Source of the DNA: Psychrobacter ciconiae
Lineage (GTDB): Bacteria; Pseudomonadota; Gammaproteobacteria; Pseudomonadales; Moraxellaceae
Length of the DNA stretch: 64,000 nt
Direction: 5' to 3'
Assembly (NCBI RefSeq): GCF_904846055.1
Contig: NZ_CAJGYV010000001.1
Coordinates: 1,612,001-1,676,000 of the forward strand
Positions 1-8,582 of this stretch are shown piece after piece. The notes beneath the pieces are model-generated. The model was not told the origin of the DNA. It made no database searches and worked only from the letters and a program-made list of their open reading frames with translations. The first letter of the stretch is position 1. Each line of letters begins with the position of its first letter. Position numbers and translations under genes: made by a program.

Positions 1-2052
1 GATGCGCTGCGCCTGAAGCAAATTTTGACCAATATTGTCGGTAACGCCATTAAATTTACCGACACAGGTGATGTTGTGGTTCGGGTGAGCCTTGATGATT
101 ATCAAGACAATGATTTGATGATCAGCGTTCAAGACAGCGGCAAGGGCATCTCAAAAACCGACCAAAAGCTGTTGTTTCAAAGCTTCAGCCAAGGCGATCC
201 ATCAACCACGCGCCAATATGGCGGCACGGGACTTGGACTTGTGATTTCAAAGCAGCTTACGCGATTGATGGGCGGCGATATTGGCTTTTATGACAACGCC
301 CAAGAAAATATCGCCAACCAAGGGGCGACGTTTTGGTTTCGCATGCCAACCCATGTCGATGTGTTGGAAGCGCCAACCGGTCAAACCATCAGCCCGCCGG
401 TGCTAGCGCCGCTGGCAAGTGTAAGCGATGAGTTTCATATTTTGGTTTGGATCAATCATCCAGCATCTATTCAGGTGTTAAGAGCAAGCCTGCAAAACCT
501 GCCGATTCATCTTACCCAAGCCAACTCGCTCCCTGGCGTTTTGGAGTCGTTAAAAGAGCGTGGCAACTACTGGGATTGGGTCATTGTTGATAACGACACT
601 CAAGACGATATGATGGCGCTGCTCAAACAAATCCGCTTGCATTACCAAGGTAAACTTGCGGTGTTTGGCTATCAAGTTGCAGCCGATCAGGCGCTATTAA
701 ATCGCTATCACGCCAATATTTTATTTGAACCGCTGGATAAGCGTCAGCTTTACGCCATGCTCGATACCCAAAAATCAAGAGCGCCAATAACCGCGCAATT
801 GCCGCGCTGGCATGGGGTTACCGTCTTAGCCGTTGATGACCACTTGCCTAACTTGTTGGTATTAGATGCCTTGTTAAGCGAGCTTGGCATTCAGGTGATT
901 ACCGCCAACAGCGGCTTTGATGCCATTGAAATTATCAGCAAACAGCAAACCAAAAACAGCAAACCCAGTAAAACGGTATTGCAAAGCTTGACGGATAAAA
1001 CACAATTATCAAAAGCTGAAACTCGCGCCAAATCAAAGCCATTAAGCCTTGCCGTCATGGATGACAAAGCCAAAGGTGAGGACAAAGACCGAATCGATTT
1101 GATTTTTATGGACATTCAAATGCCAAGAATGTCCGGTCGCGCCGCCGCTGAGCAAATCCGAAAAATTGAAAATCCTGAGCGCCGCGTTCCTATCATTGCT
1201 TTGACTGCCCACGGTCTTGCTGATGAGCGCGACAAATTAATGGCAAGCGGTATCGATGACTATGTTGGCAAGCCCATCAGTCAGCCGCAACTGGTACAGG
1301 TACTGCAAAAATGGCTCGGTCGTGCAGAAACTTCGCCAAAAGCTGCCACGGTCGAGACGCCGCCACAACCTATCAACCAGCCATCCTCCACGGCGGACTG
1401 GCAAGATTTGCAGTTTCGAAAGCAAAAATCAGCTGCCATGCCCAAAGATAAAAATATCGCCAGACCCTTATCGCTTAAAAAAATCCGCGATGACTACCTT
1501 CGTGACATCCAGCCGCGCGAGGACTATCTGCGAGAGCCTACCCGCGAAACCCAGCCGCGCTATCAGCATCAGCAGTATCATGACCACGTTGAGCATAGCC
1601 ATGAGTCGCTACCGTCAACAGAGACCTCAGCCAGCTTTGACAGCTTTGCCGTTCTTGATTGGCAAGATGCGCTGACCCGATCGGCGAACAAGCCGGATTT
1701 GGCAGCGACCTTAATTGGCATGATGCTTGACACCATCAACAGCGAAAAAGACGCGCTGATTAGCGCTTGGGATGCCCGTGACCGCTCGCAACTTGCGCAA
1801 ATCGCACATCGGATTTTGGGCGCAAGCCGATATACGGGTGTTCCACAATTGCGCTTTGCCAGCCAAAATCTTGAAGATAAATGCTTACTTAACTTGCAGC
1901 ATACCACGCCTGCGCAATTTGCCATGTTGCAGCCGTATTTTGAGGCACTGCTGCAAGCGTTGAACAATTTACAAAATCATGACTTATCGGCGTATCCACA
2001 GCTTAATTTTCATCAGTTAAGTGAAAATGACATGACTTGGAAAATGATTTGA
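1..2052 (+). CDS. barA: Hybrid sensor histidine kinase, BarA/GacS-like (5' end missing)
   Basis: The frame is open from base 1, so the N-terminal sensor, HAMP and dimerisation parts lie outside the window. Visible parts, counting codons from base 1, are: a HATPase domain starting in its N box (GNAIKFT), with DSGKGI and GGTGLGL ATP-lid motifs; a degenerate receiver-like segment (about 140-260) lacking the phospho-Asp triad; a true receiver (about 270-435) with DD pair, phospho-acceptor D371 in FMDIQMP and the KP motif; and a C-terminal HPt domain with H603 in AHRILGAS. This order matches BarA/GacS kinases, which phosphorylate the UvrY/GacA regulator and control the Csr/Rsm system. The true receiver carries an extra basic, Lys/Ser-rich stretch of about 45 residues before the phospho-Asp strand. 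Membrane location is inferred from the family. Confidence 0.88.
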   Translation, partial: DALRLKQILTNIVGNAIKFTDTGDVVVRVSLDDYQDNDLMISVQDSGKGISKTDQKLLFQSFSQGDPSTTRQYGGTGLGLVISKQLTRLMGGDIGFYDNAQENIANQGATFWFRMPTHVDVLEAPTGQTISPPVLAPLASVSDEFHILVWINHPASIQVLRASLQNLPIHLTQANSLPGVLESLKERGNYWDWVIVDNDTQDDMMALLKQIRLHYQGKLAVFGYQVAADQALLNRYHANILFEPLDKRQLYAMLDTQKSRAPITAQLPRWHGVTVLAVDDHLPNLLVLDALLSELGIQVITANSGFDAIEIISKQQTKNSKPSKTVLQSLTDKTQLSKAETRAKSKPLSLAVMDDKAKGEDKDRIDLIFMDIQMPRMSGRAAAEQIRKIENPERRVPIIALTAHGLADERDKLMASGIDDYVGKPISQPQLVQVLQKWLGRAETSPKAATVETPPQPINQPSSTADWQDLQFRKQKSAAMPKDKNIARPLSLKKIRDDYLRDIQPREDYLREPTRETQPRYQHQQYHDHVEHSHESLPSTETSASFDSFAVLDWQDALTRSANKPDLAATLIGMMLDTINSEKDALISAWDARDRSQLAQIAHRILGASRYTGVPQLRFASQNLEDKCLLNLQHTTPAQFAMLQPYFEALLQALNNLQNHDLSAYPQLNFHQLSENDMTWKMI

Positions 2053-2168
2053 TTGAGACTTGTAGCTGAGGAGTTAGCAGATAAGCCTTAACAGTCAAAG
2101 ATTGCTGCCGAAAAGCTCATCGACCTTGCTAAGATAACCATTAAATCCACCCTGTTAAGGTCAGCATC

Positions 2169-2981
2169 ATGCACAATGTCGCAAGTTTTCAATACCAAAC
2201 GCTGCAGGTTTGCATTCAAGACGGTATTTTAACGGTGAGCTTAAACCGCCCTGATAAAAAAAATGCCATGAGCTTTTTGATGATGCGAGAGCTGATTTTG
2301 GTAGCAAAACGGGTTGCCGCGGATAAAGCATTGCAAGTTGTGATTGTTGAGGGCAGTCAACACACCTTTTGTTCAGGGATTGATTTGCAAGACTTAACCG
2401 CGCCCAAACACCAAGCCTTTGCCCTTTGGGAATTGATGAAGCCTTGGCAAAGTCTTTTTCAGCGCGTCTGCCTGATTTGGCAACAGCTGCCAGTTCCGGT
2501 GATTGGCGTACTAGAAGGGCACTGCTTGGGCGCAGGGCTACAACTGGCGCTTGGTTTTGATGTTCGCATCAGTCACCCTGATTGCAAGTTTGCGATTATG
2601 GAAGCCAAATGGGGCTTGGTTCCTGATATGGGACTGTCAAAATCCGCCGTTGGCATTGTCCGACCCGATATCTTAAAAGAGCTTGCCATGACCGCTCGCG
2701 TCATTGATGCTAAAGAAGCCCTTGATTTTGGACTGATTACCCATTGCCATAACGAGCCGATGACCAAAGCCATGGCGTTGGCAACGGAAATTGCTCAGCG
2801 CTCCCCTGATGCCGTTCTTGCCGCTAAGCGCGTTGTGAATCACCTAAATTCACCAAATAGTATCAGCCTTTATCAAGAAAAATTTTGGCAATTAAAGCTC
2901 ATGCTTGGTCACAATCAAAAGCTTGCCGTTAAAAAAGCCAAAGAGGCGTCCGTAAAATTTAAAGCGCGGCAGTTTCGCTAG
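2169..2981 (+). CDS. Crotonase/enoyl-CoA hydratase family protein
   Basis: 270 residues, the usual length of single-domain crotonases. The N-terminal beta strand and NRPDKKNAM, then FCSGIDL (first oxyanion-hole strand) and GHCLGAGLQLALGFDVRIS (second oxyanion hole) define the CoA-ester fold. In classical enoyl-CoA hydratases a Glu follows the GGG loop; here that position appears to be Gln (GAGLQL), while the later Glu (MEAKWG) is kept. The substrate and even the reaction (hydratase, isomerase, hydrolase) are therefore open. It is a single gene between barA and the MFS exporter. The start is the only ATG near the conserved N-terminus; the Shine-Dalgarno (AAGG) is modest. Confidence 0.82.
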   Translation: MHNVASFQYQTLQVCIQDGILTVSLNRPDKKNAMSFLMMRELILVAKRVAADKALQVVIVEGSQHTFCSGIDLQDLTAPKHQAFALWELMKPWQSLFQRVCLIWQQLPVPVIGVLEGHCLGAGLQLALGFDVRISHPDCKFAIMEAKWGLVPDMGLSKSAVGIVRPDILKELAMTARVIDAKEALDFGLITHCHNEPMTKAMALATEIAQRSPDAVLAAKRVVNHLNSPNSISLYQEKFWQLKLMLGHNQKLAVKKAKEASVKFKARQFR

Positions 2982-3030
2982 GGCTACAAGTCGATTGATT
3001 AGCCAGACTTTATAAAAATGGTGAGGACTA

Positions 3031-3060
3031 TTGAAAAATTTATAAAAACCAAGATATAAG
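3031..3060 (+). promoter_or_regulatory. Candidate sigma70 promoter for the MFS exporter
   Basis: TTGAAA at 3031-3036 and TATAAG at 3055-3060 with an 18-nt spacer, ending just before the Fur-like palindrome. This was read by eye only. Confidence 0.4.
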
Positions 3061-3067
3061 CCAATTG

Positions 3068-3086
3068 GGTAATGATTTTCATTACC
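3068..3086. promoter_or_regulatory. Fur-box-like 19-bp perfect palindrome
   Basis: The sequence is an 8-3-8 perfect inverted repeat, GGTAATGA-TTT-TCATTACC. It matches the classical Fur consensus (GATAATGATAATCATTATC) at 15 of 19 positions. It lies 37 bp upstream of the MFS gene start and just downstream of a candidate -10, where a bound repressor would block transcription. Iron control of the exporter is an inference; a related metalloregulator such as Zur cannot be excluded by eye. Confidence 0.65.
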
Positions 3087-3123
3087 TGTTTTAGTGTCTT
3101 TTAAATAAAAAATGGTCTGATTT

Positions 3124-4389
3124 ATGCCCGCCTTAAACCAATCGTCGCCCAACTCTCTACCGCCCAATCCAAACGACCGCGTTCGCTCAGCGGATCTGCC
3201 GGTCTTATGGATTATGATGCTTGGGCTGATGGTCGCGGTTGGTCCGTTGTCCATCGATATGTATCTGCCTGCGCTGCCTCAGATGGCAGACAGCTTTGGC
3301 GTGTCAACCGCGTTTATCGCCAACTCCGTTCCGGCTTATTTTATTGGGCTTGTATTTGGGCAGCTGTTTTATGGACCGTTTAGCGACCGCGTTGGTCGAG
3401 TTAAGCCTTTATATATTGGTATGACGCTTTATGTGGTCGCCTCTTTGGTTTGCGCCACCACCAACAACGAATTGGTCTTGTTTGCGGGGAGAACCTTGCA
3501 AGCTTTGGGCGCTTGTGTTGGCGCGGTGGTCACGCGGGCGGCGATTCGTGACCGGCTCACAGCAAAGCAAACCGCAAAAGCCTTTTCCATCATGATTTTA
3601 GTGATGGGACTTGCGCCTATTTTAGCGCCGTCGCTTGGGGCACTATTTTTAAAGTTTTTTAGCTGGCATGCGATTTTTTGGTTTTTGGCGGCGTTTGGGG
3701 TGTTAAATTTAATTTTAACCAAGCTGTTCTTTTTTGAAACGCTGACGGAAGAAAACCGGAATAAACGTCCGGCATCACAAGTATTGCAACAATACTGGGA
3801 GCTTTTGCAGGACAAACGTTTTAACTTTCCGGCAATTGGTGGCGGTTTATTGATGGGCTCGATGTTCGTTTATATCAGCGCTGCCTCTGAGCTACTTATG
3901 GATAATTATGGCGTCAGCGCCACTCATTTTAGCTGGATTTTTGGGTTTAATGCGGCAGGATTTGTGGCGTTAACCCAGTTAAATCAATGGCTAACCAACC
4001 GCTTTCGAGTATTAAGCTTGCTGCGCGTTGGGGCGTTGGTTCAAGTGATCGCCGCGGCAGGGCTATTTGTGCTTGGGCTAATTTTTGGAACAGAGGCTTG
4101 GTTGCCTTTGGTGCTGGCTTGTATTTTCTTTTGTATTTCCGCGCTTGGATTGACTCAGCCAAATGCTACTGCCATCGCGCTTGCCTTTCAAAAACAACGC
4201 GCGGGAATGGCAAGCGCGCTTCAAGGCTCGCTGATGTTCTCTGTCGGTATTTTTGGTGGGCTTTTATTGAACCTATTTCCAGTTAATCCCGTGCTTAAGC
4301 TTGGGGTGACCATGTTTATCTTAATGGCAATCGGCTGCTTTTTGGTTTGGCGTATTGACTCAAGCCTTGATTTAGAAAATGCAGAATAA
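3124..4389 (+). CDS. MFS multidrug transporter, Bcr/CflA family
   Basis: 421 residues with about twelve hydrophobic segments and a short hydrophilic N-terminus. The first helix contains the SIDMYLPALP motif typical of the Bcr/CflA (DHA1) subfamily, and FSDRVGRVKP is the loop 2-3 MFS signature. Such proteins export small molecules by proton antiport at the inner membrane. The family includes bicyclomycin/sulfonamide and dipeptide exporters, and some relatives export siderophores or metallophores. The gene stands alone, preceded by a Fur-like palindrome and followed by a strong terminator, so an iron-linked export role is plausible but unproven. The start at the first ATG has a weak ribosome site; an internal ATG at the first helix is the alternative. 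Confidence 0.88.
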   Translation: MPALNQSSPNSLPPNPNDRVRSADLPVLWIMMLGLMVAVGPLSIDMYLPALPQMADSFGVSTAFIANSVPAYFIGLVFGQLFYGPFSDRVGRVKPLYIGMTLYVVASLVCATTNNELVLFAGRTLQALGACVGAVVTRAAIRDRLTAKQTAKAFSIMILVMGLAPILAPSLGALFLKFFSWHAIFWFLAAFGVLNLILTKLFFFETLTEENRNKRPASQVLQQYWELLQDKRFNFPAIGGGLLMGSMFVYISAASELLMDNYGVSATHFSWIFGFNAAGFVALTQLNQWLTNRFRVLSLLRVGALVQVIAAAGLFVLGLIFGTEAWLPLVLACIFFCISALGLTQPNATAIALAFQKQRAGMASALQGSLMFSVGIFGGLLLNLFPVNPVLKLGVTMFILMAIGCFLVWRIDSSLDLENAE

Positions 4390-4403
4390 TTAAAAAGCTT
4401 ATA

Positions 4404-4440
4404 AAAGCCAATCGCTTGCCAAGGGCGATTGGCTTTTTTT
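4404..4440 (+). terminator. Rho-independent terminator after the MFS gene
   Basis: Perfect 9-bp stem GCCAATCGC/GCGATTGGC (4407-4415 with 4425-4433), 9-nt loop, followed by seven T. Confidence 0.9.
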
Positions 4441-4972
4441 GTGGGTCAATGTCGCTCTTGATTTAAGAGCTAATTTATCACAATCAACCGATCAGCAAGT
4501 GTAAATGCTCTAAATATTTCTCAACAAAATCAAAGCTTATGGATTGCTTTTCTAAAGTGACTTGAGTATTATAAGATGTAAGTTTGTGTAAGGATTATGC
4601 AACAGCGATAAGGAAGTCGTAATGTTAAGTACACTCATTGTAAAAATAATATAACTTATATCTTCGCTAACTTCTAAAAATAAGACATCTTTATCACGTC
4701 TTTCCTTATTGATTAATTTTTTATAGCAGCATCGGTTTATTGCCACAACCTGTCAAAAGGTTAGGGGCGACTGATTGGAATTTTTTATCTTCGTTGTAAT
4801 CATCACGGCTGTTATCAGTTTTAAGTCATTGCAATCCCATACTATTTTTCATTGCTGGCAGTTTGTTACTAAAACAAGGCCATCGCATTACGATTTTGAT
4901 GGACCGGTTTAACTGTTTATTAATCGTTATTAATCGCCCAACTTTTTATTTAATGAATCAAGGACGTCCATT
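4441..4972. other. Long AT-rich intergenic region
   Basis: About 530 bp between the MFS terminator and the CheA-like kinase. I see no convincing gene: a 64-codon reading frame on the minus strand (4552-4746) has no ribosome site and an unconvincing composition. The stretch presumably holds the kinase promoter, but I cannot point to a clear one. Confidence 0.5.
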
Positions 4973-7114
4973 ATGGTTGCTCCATCACGCGCCAACTTAC
5001 CCATGGCAAAAAGCCGATATACGGCAATTATTATCTCCGTTGTGGTGTTCTTATTGCTCACCTCCAGCGTTTTGGTAACGAGTATTTATAACTCGCTGAA
5101 AATTCGTGACCTGCGAGCAGGGACGCTATTAAGCTCAAACCTGCGAAGCGACTTGCCAACGCTGACCAAAGAAATATATTTGCTCAACAACATGCGCGTC
5201 CGTAATGAAGATGCCGCTGAGATTCAAGCGTTAACCAACAAAGTCAGTGAAATTACCAAAACCGTTGACACTGAAATCGATATCCTTGAAAAAGGCGGCA
5301 ACGTGGTTATCCGCGGTGATGAAGTGCCCTACGTTCCGGTCAGTCAAAGTGATCAGCAAGAGTTTGTCAATGAGACCGTGAGTTTATGGAAAAACTACCA
5401 AGGTAATGCCAACTTCTTTTTAGCCGACCCTAAGCCACTTACCAACGCTGAGCTTGAGCAGCAGTTTGGCGGTCTGAGCAATCAGATTTATGACTCTGCC
5501 TCAGAGCTTGCCAACAGCCTAAACGCTGAAAACGGCAGCCGCGCTGAGTTCTTACGTAACTTGCAGATTTTTGGTATTTCGTTTGCGATTTTATACTTCA
5601 TCATCTTCGTATCTTACTTTGTTCGCCGCTTGAAAAAGTCGGATGAAGAGTTGATGGTGGCTCGCCGTGAAACTCAAGAAATCATGGAAACGGTGAATAC
5701 AGGGCTTTTCCTACTGGATAAAGACTTAAATATCGGTCAGCAGCACTCAAAAGCCCTTGGTAAAATTATGGGAACTGAGCGCCTTGCAGGGCAAAACTTT
5801 GCCAGTGTGCTTCGCGGTCGTATTTCGGATAAAGACTTGAATACCACGCGGCAGTTTATTGAGCAGCTTTATAATCCGCGCGTTAAAGAACGCTTGGTGG
5901 ATTCATTGAACCCACTGCATAAAGTGATGCTTCATGACGCCTCAGATGATCAAAACGCCACCAACCGCTTCTTAGATTTTAAATTTTCGCGCGTTTATGA
6001 AGATAAGGATATTGCGCGAATCTTGGTCAACGTCAATGACGTGTCTGACGCCGTTTATTTAGAGCAGCGTCTTGAAAAAGAGCGCGCCCAAAACGACATG
6101 CAAATTGAGATGCTCACAACCATCTTGAATGTCAATCCGGTGATGATTAATGAATTTATTAATAACACCAGAGTGCGCATCGATCAGATGAACAATATCC
6201 TAAAAAACCCTGGCAGCTCGCAATATGAGCTTGAAAGTAAGCTCAATGCCATTTATCGCGAAATGCACAGCTTAAAAGGCGAGGCATCGGCGCTTAAACT
6301 GCACAGCTTCACCAAGATTGCCTCAGACGCTGAAGATAAGTTGGCAGAGCTACAAAACCAAGGCAAGCTTGCTGGGAATGATTTCTTAGCATTGGCGGTA
6401 CATTTAGATGAGCTACTGACCTTGTCAAATACCATCAGTAAGCTTGGGGCACGAATCAATCAAAACTCCGCGCCTCAAAACATCACGTCTCAAAACACCG
6501 CTCATGAGGTGGTGGGCGCTGAAGCTGAAATCGTCGCTGCAGCTCCAAGAACGCCTATTGCTGTTCAGCCGTTGACTTATTATCAGGATTTTGCTGAACA
6601 AATTGCGGCGCGCCAAAATAAACAAGTTGAGCTGCAATCAAAAACCATCAATCAAATTAATGTCCCTGAAAGATTAAACAATGTGGTAAAAGAAATCACC
6701 ATTCAGCTGCTTCGTAACGCCATCGTCCATGGTATCGAAACGCCGAATGAGCGTATCGCTGCCGGTAAGCCTGAAGCCGGTCAGATCGACGTCGAAGTGA
6801 AAAAAGAAGACAGCCACGTGATTGTTACCTTGCAAGATGATGGTCGCGGTATTGATTATGACAAAATCCGCAGCCGACTGGTTCAGTTGGGCAGATTCAC
6901 CACCGAAGCTGCCCAAAAGCTTGAGCGCAGTGAGCTGCTAGGGCAGTTGTTCTCGTCAGGATTTAGTACTAAAGATGACACCGATGAAGATGGCGGTCGT
7001 GGCGTTGGTCTTGATATCATCAAAGCTCATGTCCAAGAGCTTGGCGGTAAGCTCAATATCAACAGTGAGTTTGGCAAAATGACCCGCTTTATCATCACGT
7101 TACCTAATTCTTAA
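4973..7114 (+). CDS. Membrane-bound CheA-like histidine kinase (HPt plus HATPase)
   Basis: 713 residues. There are two membrane helices (about 18-37 and about 200-220) flanking an extracytoplasmic sensor of about 160 residues. A PAS-like segment follows (about 235-360, METVNTGLFLLD), then an HPt helix bundle with phospho-acceptor H432 (MHSLKGEAS). A low-complexity linker leads to a CheA-type HATPase with N582 (LLRNAIVHG), DDGRGID and GGRGVGLDI. It resembles CheA in putting the phospho-His in an HPt domain, but it is a transmembrane protein and stops after the HATPase, with no CheW-binding P5 domain. It should autophosphorylate in trans on H432 and pass phosphate to the CheY-like protein encoded 20 bp downstream. 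AAGGACG precedes the ATG at normal spacing. The signal sensed is unknown. Confidence 0.85.
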   Translation: MVAPSRANLPMAKSRYTAIIISVVVFLLLTSSVLVTSIYNSLKIRDLRAGTLLSSNLRSDLPTLTKEIYLLNNMRVRNEDAAEIQALTNKVSEITKTVDTEIDILEKGGNVVIRGDEVPYVPVSQSDQQEFVNETVSLWKNYQGNANFFLADPKPLTNAELEQQFGGLSNQIYDSASELANSLNAENGSRAEFLRNLQIFGISFAILYFIIFVSYFVRRLKKSDEELMVARRETQEIMETVNTGLFLLDKDLNIGQQHSKALGKIMGTERLAGQNFASVLRGRISDKDLNTTRQFIEQLYNPRVKERLVDSLNPLHKVMLHDASDDQNATNRFLDFKFSRVYEDKDIARILVNVNDVSDAVYLEQRLEKERAQNDMQIEMLTTILNVNPVMINEFINNTRVRIDQMNNILKNPGSSQYELESKLNAIYREMHSLKGEASALKLHSFTKIASDAEDKLAELQNQGKLAGNDFLALAVHLDELLTLSNTISKLGARINQNSAPQNITSQNTAHEVVGAEAEIVAAAPRTPIAVQPLTYYQDFAEQIAARQNKQVELQSKTINQINVPERLNNVVKEITIQLLRNAIVHGIETPNERIAAGKPEAGQIDVEVKKEDSHVIVTLQDDGRGIDYDKIRSRLVQLGRFTTEAAQKLERSELLGQLFSSGFSTKDDTDEDGGRGVGLDIIKAHVQELGGKLNINSEFGKMTRFIITLPNS

Positions 7115-7134
7115 GTTGAGGATATGAAACTACC

Positions 7135-7497
7135 ATGCACAAATTAATGATTGTTGATGACTCTAACATCATTCGTAACCGTATTCAGCGCGCTTATGAC
7201 TCAGGACGGTTCATGCTCGTTGCGACCGCAACCAGTGGGGTTAGTGCCCTTGAAAAGTTTAAAACCCATCGCCCTGATGTCATCACGATGGACTTGACCA
7301 TGCCTGAGATGGATGGTCTTGAATGTATCGAAAATATCATCGCCTTAGACCCTGAAGTGCGGATTTTAGTGGTGTCGGCGCTTTCTGATAAAGCAACAGG
7401 AATTGAAGCGCTATCACTTGGGGCAAGCGGCTTTTTGTGTAAGCCGTTTTCAGAAGAAGAGCTGGTCGAAGCACTTTATGAGTTGGTTCAAGATTGA
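7135..7497 (+). CDS. CheY-like single-domain response regulator
   Basis: 120 residues forming only a receiver domain: acidic pair D8-D9, phospho-acceptor D53 (MDLTMPEMDG), S81 in the Thr/Ser position and K103 in the KP motif. There is no output domain, so it must act by protein contact, as CheY does. A TTGAGGAT ribosome site lies upstream, and it sits between the CheA-like kinase and two CheX-like phosphatases, its most likely partners. The target downstream (motility, pili or another pathway) is not shown by the sequence. Confidence 0.88.
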   Translation: MHKLMIVDDSNIIRNRIQRAYDSGRFMLVATATSGVSALEKFKTHRPDVITMDLTMPEMDGLECIENIIALDPEVRILVVSALSDKATGIEALSLGASGFLCKPFSEEELVEALYELVQD

Positions 7498-7523
7498 TCC
7501 GTCACAATACGAGCAGGGACATT

Positions 7524-7973
7524 ATGAAAGAACAAAAATTACAAATATTTTTAGACATCATCAGCAATTATTTTGGTATGTTTGGTCAAGACGAGCTGGT
7601 GGTTGATACGCCGTATTTATTAGAAAACCAACAGCCACAAGTCCATGACTATACAGGGGTTATCGGTATTTCAGGGGCACAAAAGGGTGTGGTGTATTTT
7701 ACCGCAACTGCGCCTTTATTGAGCTGTATTTTAGACAGTATGGGCGAGACGGATAAAGGGGAGGATAACTTAATTGATTTGGCAGGTGAGGTGGCAAATA
7801 CCATCTCAGGAAATGCCCGCAATGAGTTTGGTCCCATGTTCCACATTTCTGTACCCTTTGTATTCAAAGGCGCGCCGCAGAGCATTATCCTACCCAAAAA
7901 TGATCGCTCATTTATTATTCCAGTAGCTTGGCGACAGCAGGTTGGCGAGATTGTGGTGTGTTTACAAGACTAA
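7524..7973 (+). CDS. CheX-like phosphatase-fold protein (first copy)
   Basis: 149 residues. The central helix GEVANTISGNARNEFG carries the ExxN signature used by CheX/CheC/FliY proteins to dephosphorylate CheY-P, and the N-terminal helix is followed by a beta meander. The ATG at 7524 is preferred over an in-frame upstream ATG at 7494 because it has a GCAGGGAC ribosome site and makes the protein the same length as its neighbour. It is the third gene of the kinase/CheY set. Removing phosphate from the adjacent CheY-like protein is the family-based inference. Confidence 0.78.
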   Translation: MKEQKLQIFLDIISNYFGMFGQDELVVDTPYLLENQQPQVHDYTGVIGISGAQKGVVYFTATAPLLSCILDSMGETDKGEDNLIDLAGEVANTISGNARNEFGPMFHISVPFVFKGAPQSIILPKNDRSFIIPVAWRQQVGEIVVCLQD

Positions 7974-8030
7974 ATCACCGCCGAAGCAACTGGTAAAATC
8001 AACAGTAGTTAGCTTTAAAAGAGAGTAAGT

Positions 8031-8480
8031 ATGATCCAAGTAGAAAAGTTAGAAGTGTTTTTAAGCTCAATCAGCGACTTTTTTGCTCAAATTGATGACA
8101 CACCAGTTGCCATTGACACGCCTTATTTGCATGATAATAAACAACTTGTGGGCTTTGATTATAGCGGTATGATTAAGATATCAGGTCCTATTGAAGGCTA
8201 TGTTTATGTGAGCGCCCCGACCATCATGCTTCGCGAGGTGCTCAGCGTCATGCGGGAGGCGGACAACTCCTTGAGCATGATGAAGGACTTGCTTGGCGAG
8301 ATGGCCAATACCATCTCTGGTAACGCAAGAACTGAATTTGGTCCCAATTTCATTATTGCGCCGCCAAAGATTGTGGATGGTGCCCCAAACAGCACGATGT
8401 TTCCTAAAAACCGCCAAAGCTATATTACCCCGATCAATTGGCGCGGTTACCAAGCGGTAATCGGCATCTGTATCGCTTAA
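8031..8480 (+). CDS. CheX-like phosphatase-fold protein (second copy)
   Basis: 149 residues, a diverged paralogue of the preceding gene (shared IDTPYL-type segment, NTISGNAR core and FPKN near the C-terminus). The ExxN motif (GEMANTISGNAR) is intact here too, so both copies look catalytically competent. A GAGAG ribosome site lies before the ATG. Tandem retention of two copies suggests different partners or heterodimer formation, which is inference. It ends the four-gene set; the rpsB promoter begins about 30 bp downstream. Confidence 0.77.
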   Translation: MIQVEKLEVFLSSISDFFAQIDDTPVAIDTPYLHDNKQLVGFDYSGMIKISGPIEGYVYVSAPTIMLREVLSVMREADNSLSMMKDLLGEMANTISGNARTEFGPNFIIAPPKIVDGAPNSTMFPKNRQSYITPINWRGYQAVIGICIA

Positions 8481-8507
8481 AAAACTGCTGTATTACCCAA
8501 TCATTTA

Positions 8508-8516
8508 TGCTAGAAT
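8508..8516 (+). promoter_or_regulatory. Extended -10 promoter of rpsB
   Basis: TGCTAGAAT is an extended -10 element with no convincing -35. It lies about 200 bp upstream of rpsB and would start the structured leader. Confidence 0.55.
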
Positions 8517-8582
8517 ATAGCCCAGTTATTTTTAGTAAAAATAATGACTTAACTTTTAACCAATGACACACACATTACGATA

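Noticed and set aside
4552..4746. 64-codon frame on the minus strand in the gap before the CheA-like kinase
   Set aside because: No ribosome site, odd Cys/Lys-rich then hydrophobic composition, and AT-rich surroundings in which such frames arise by chance.
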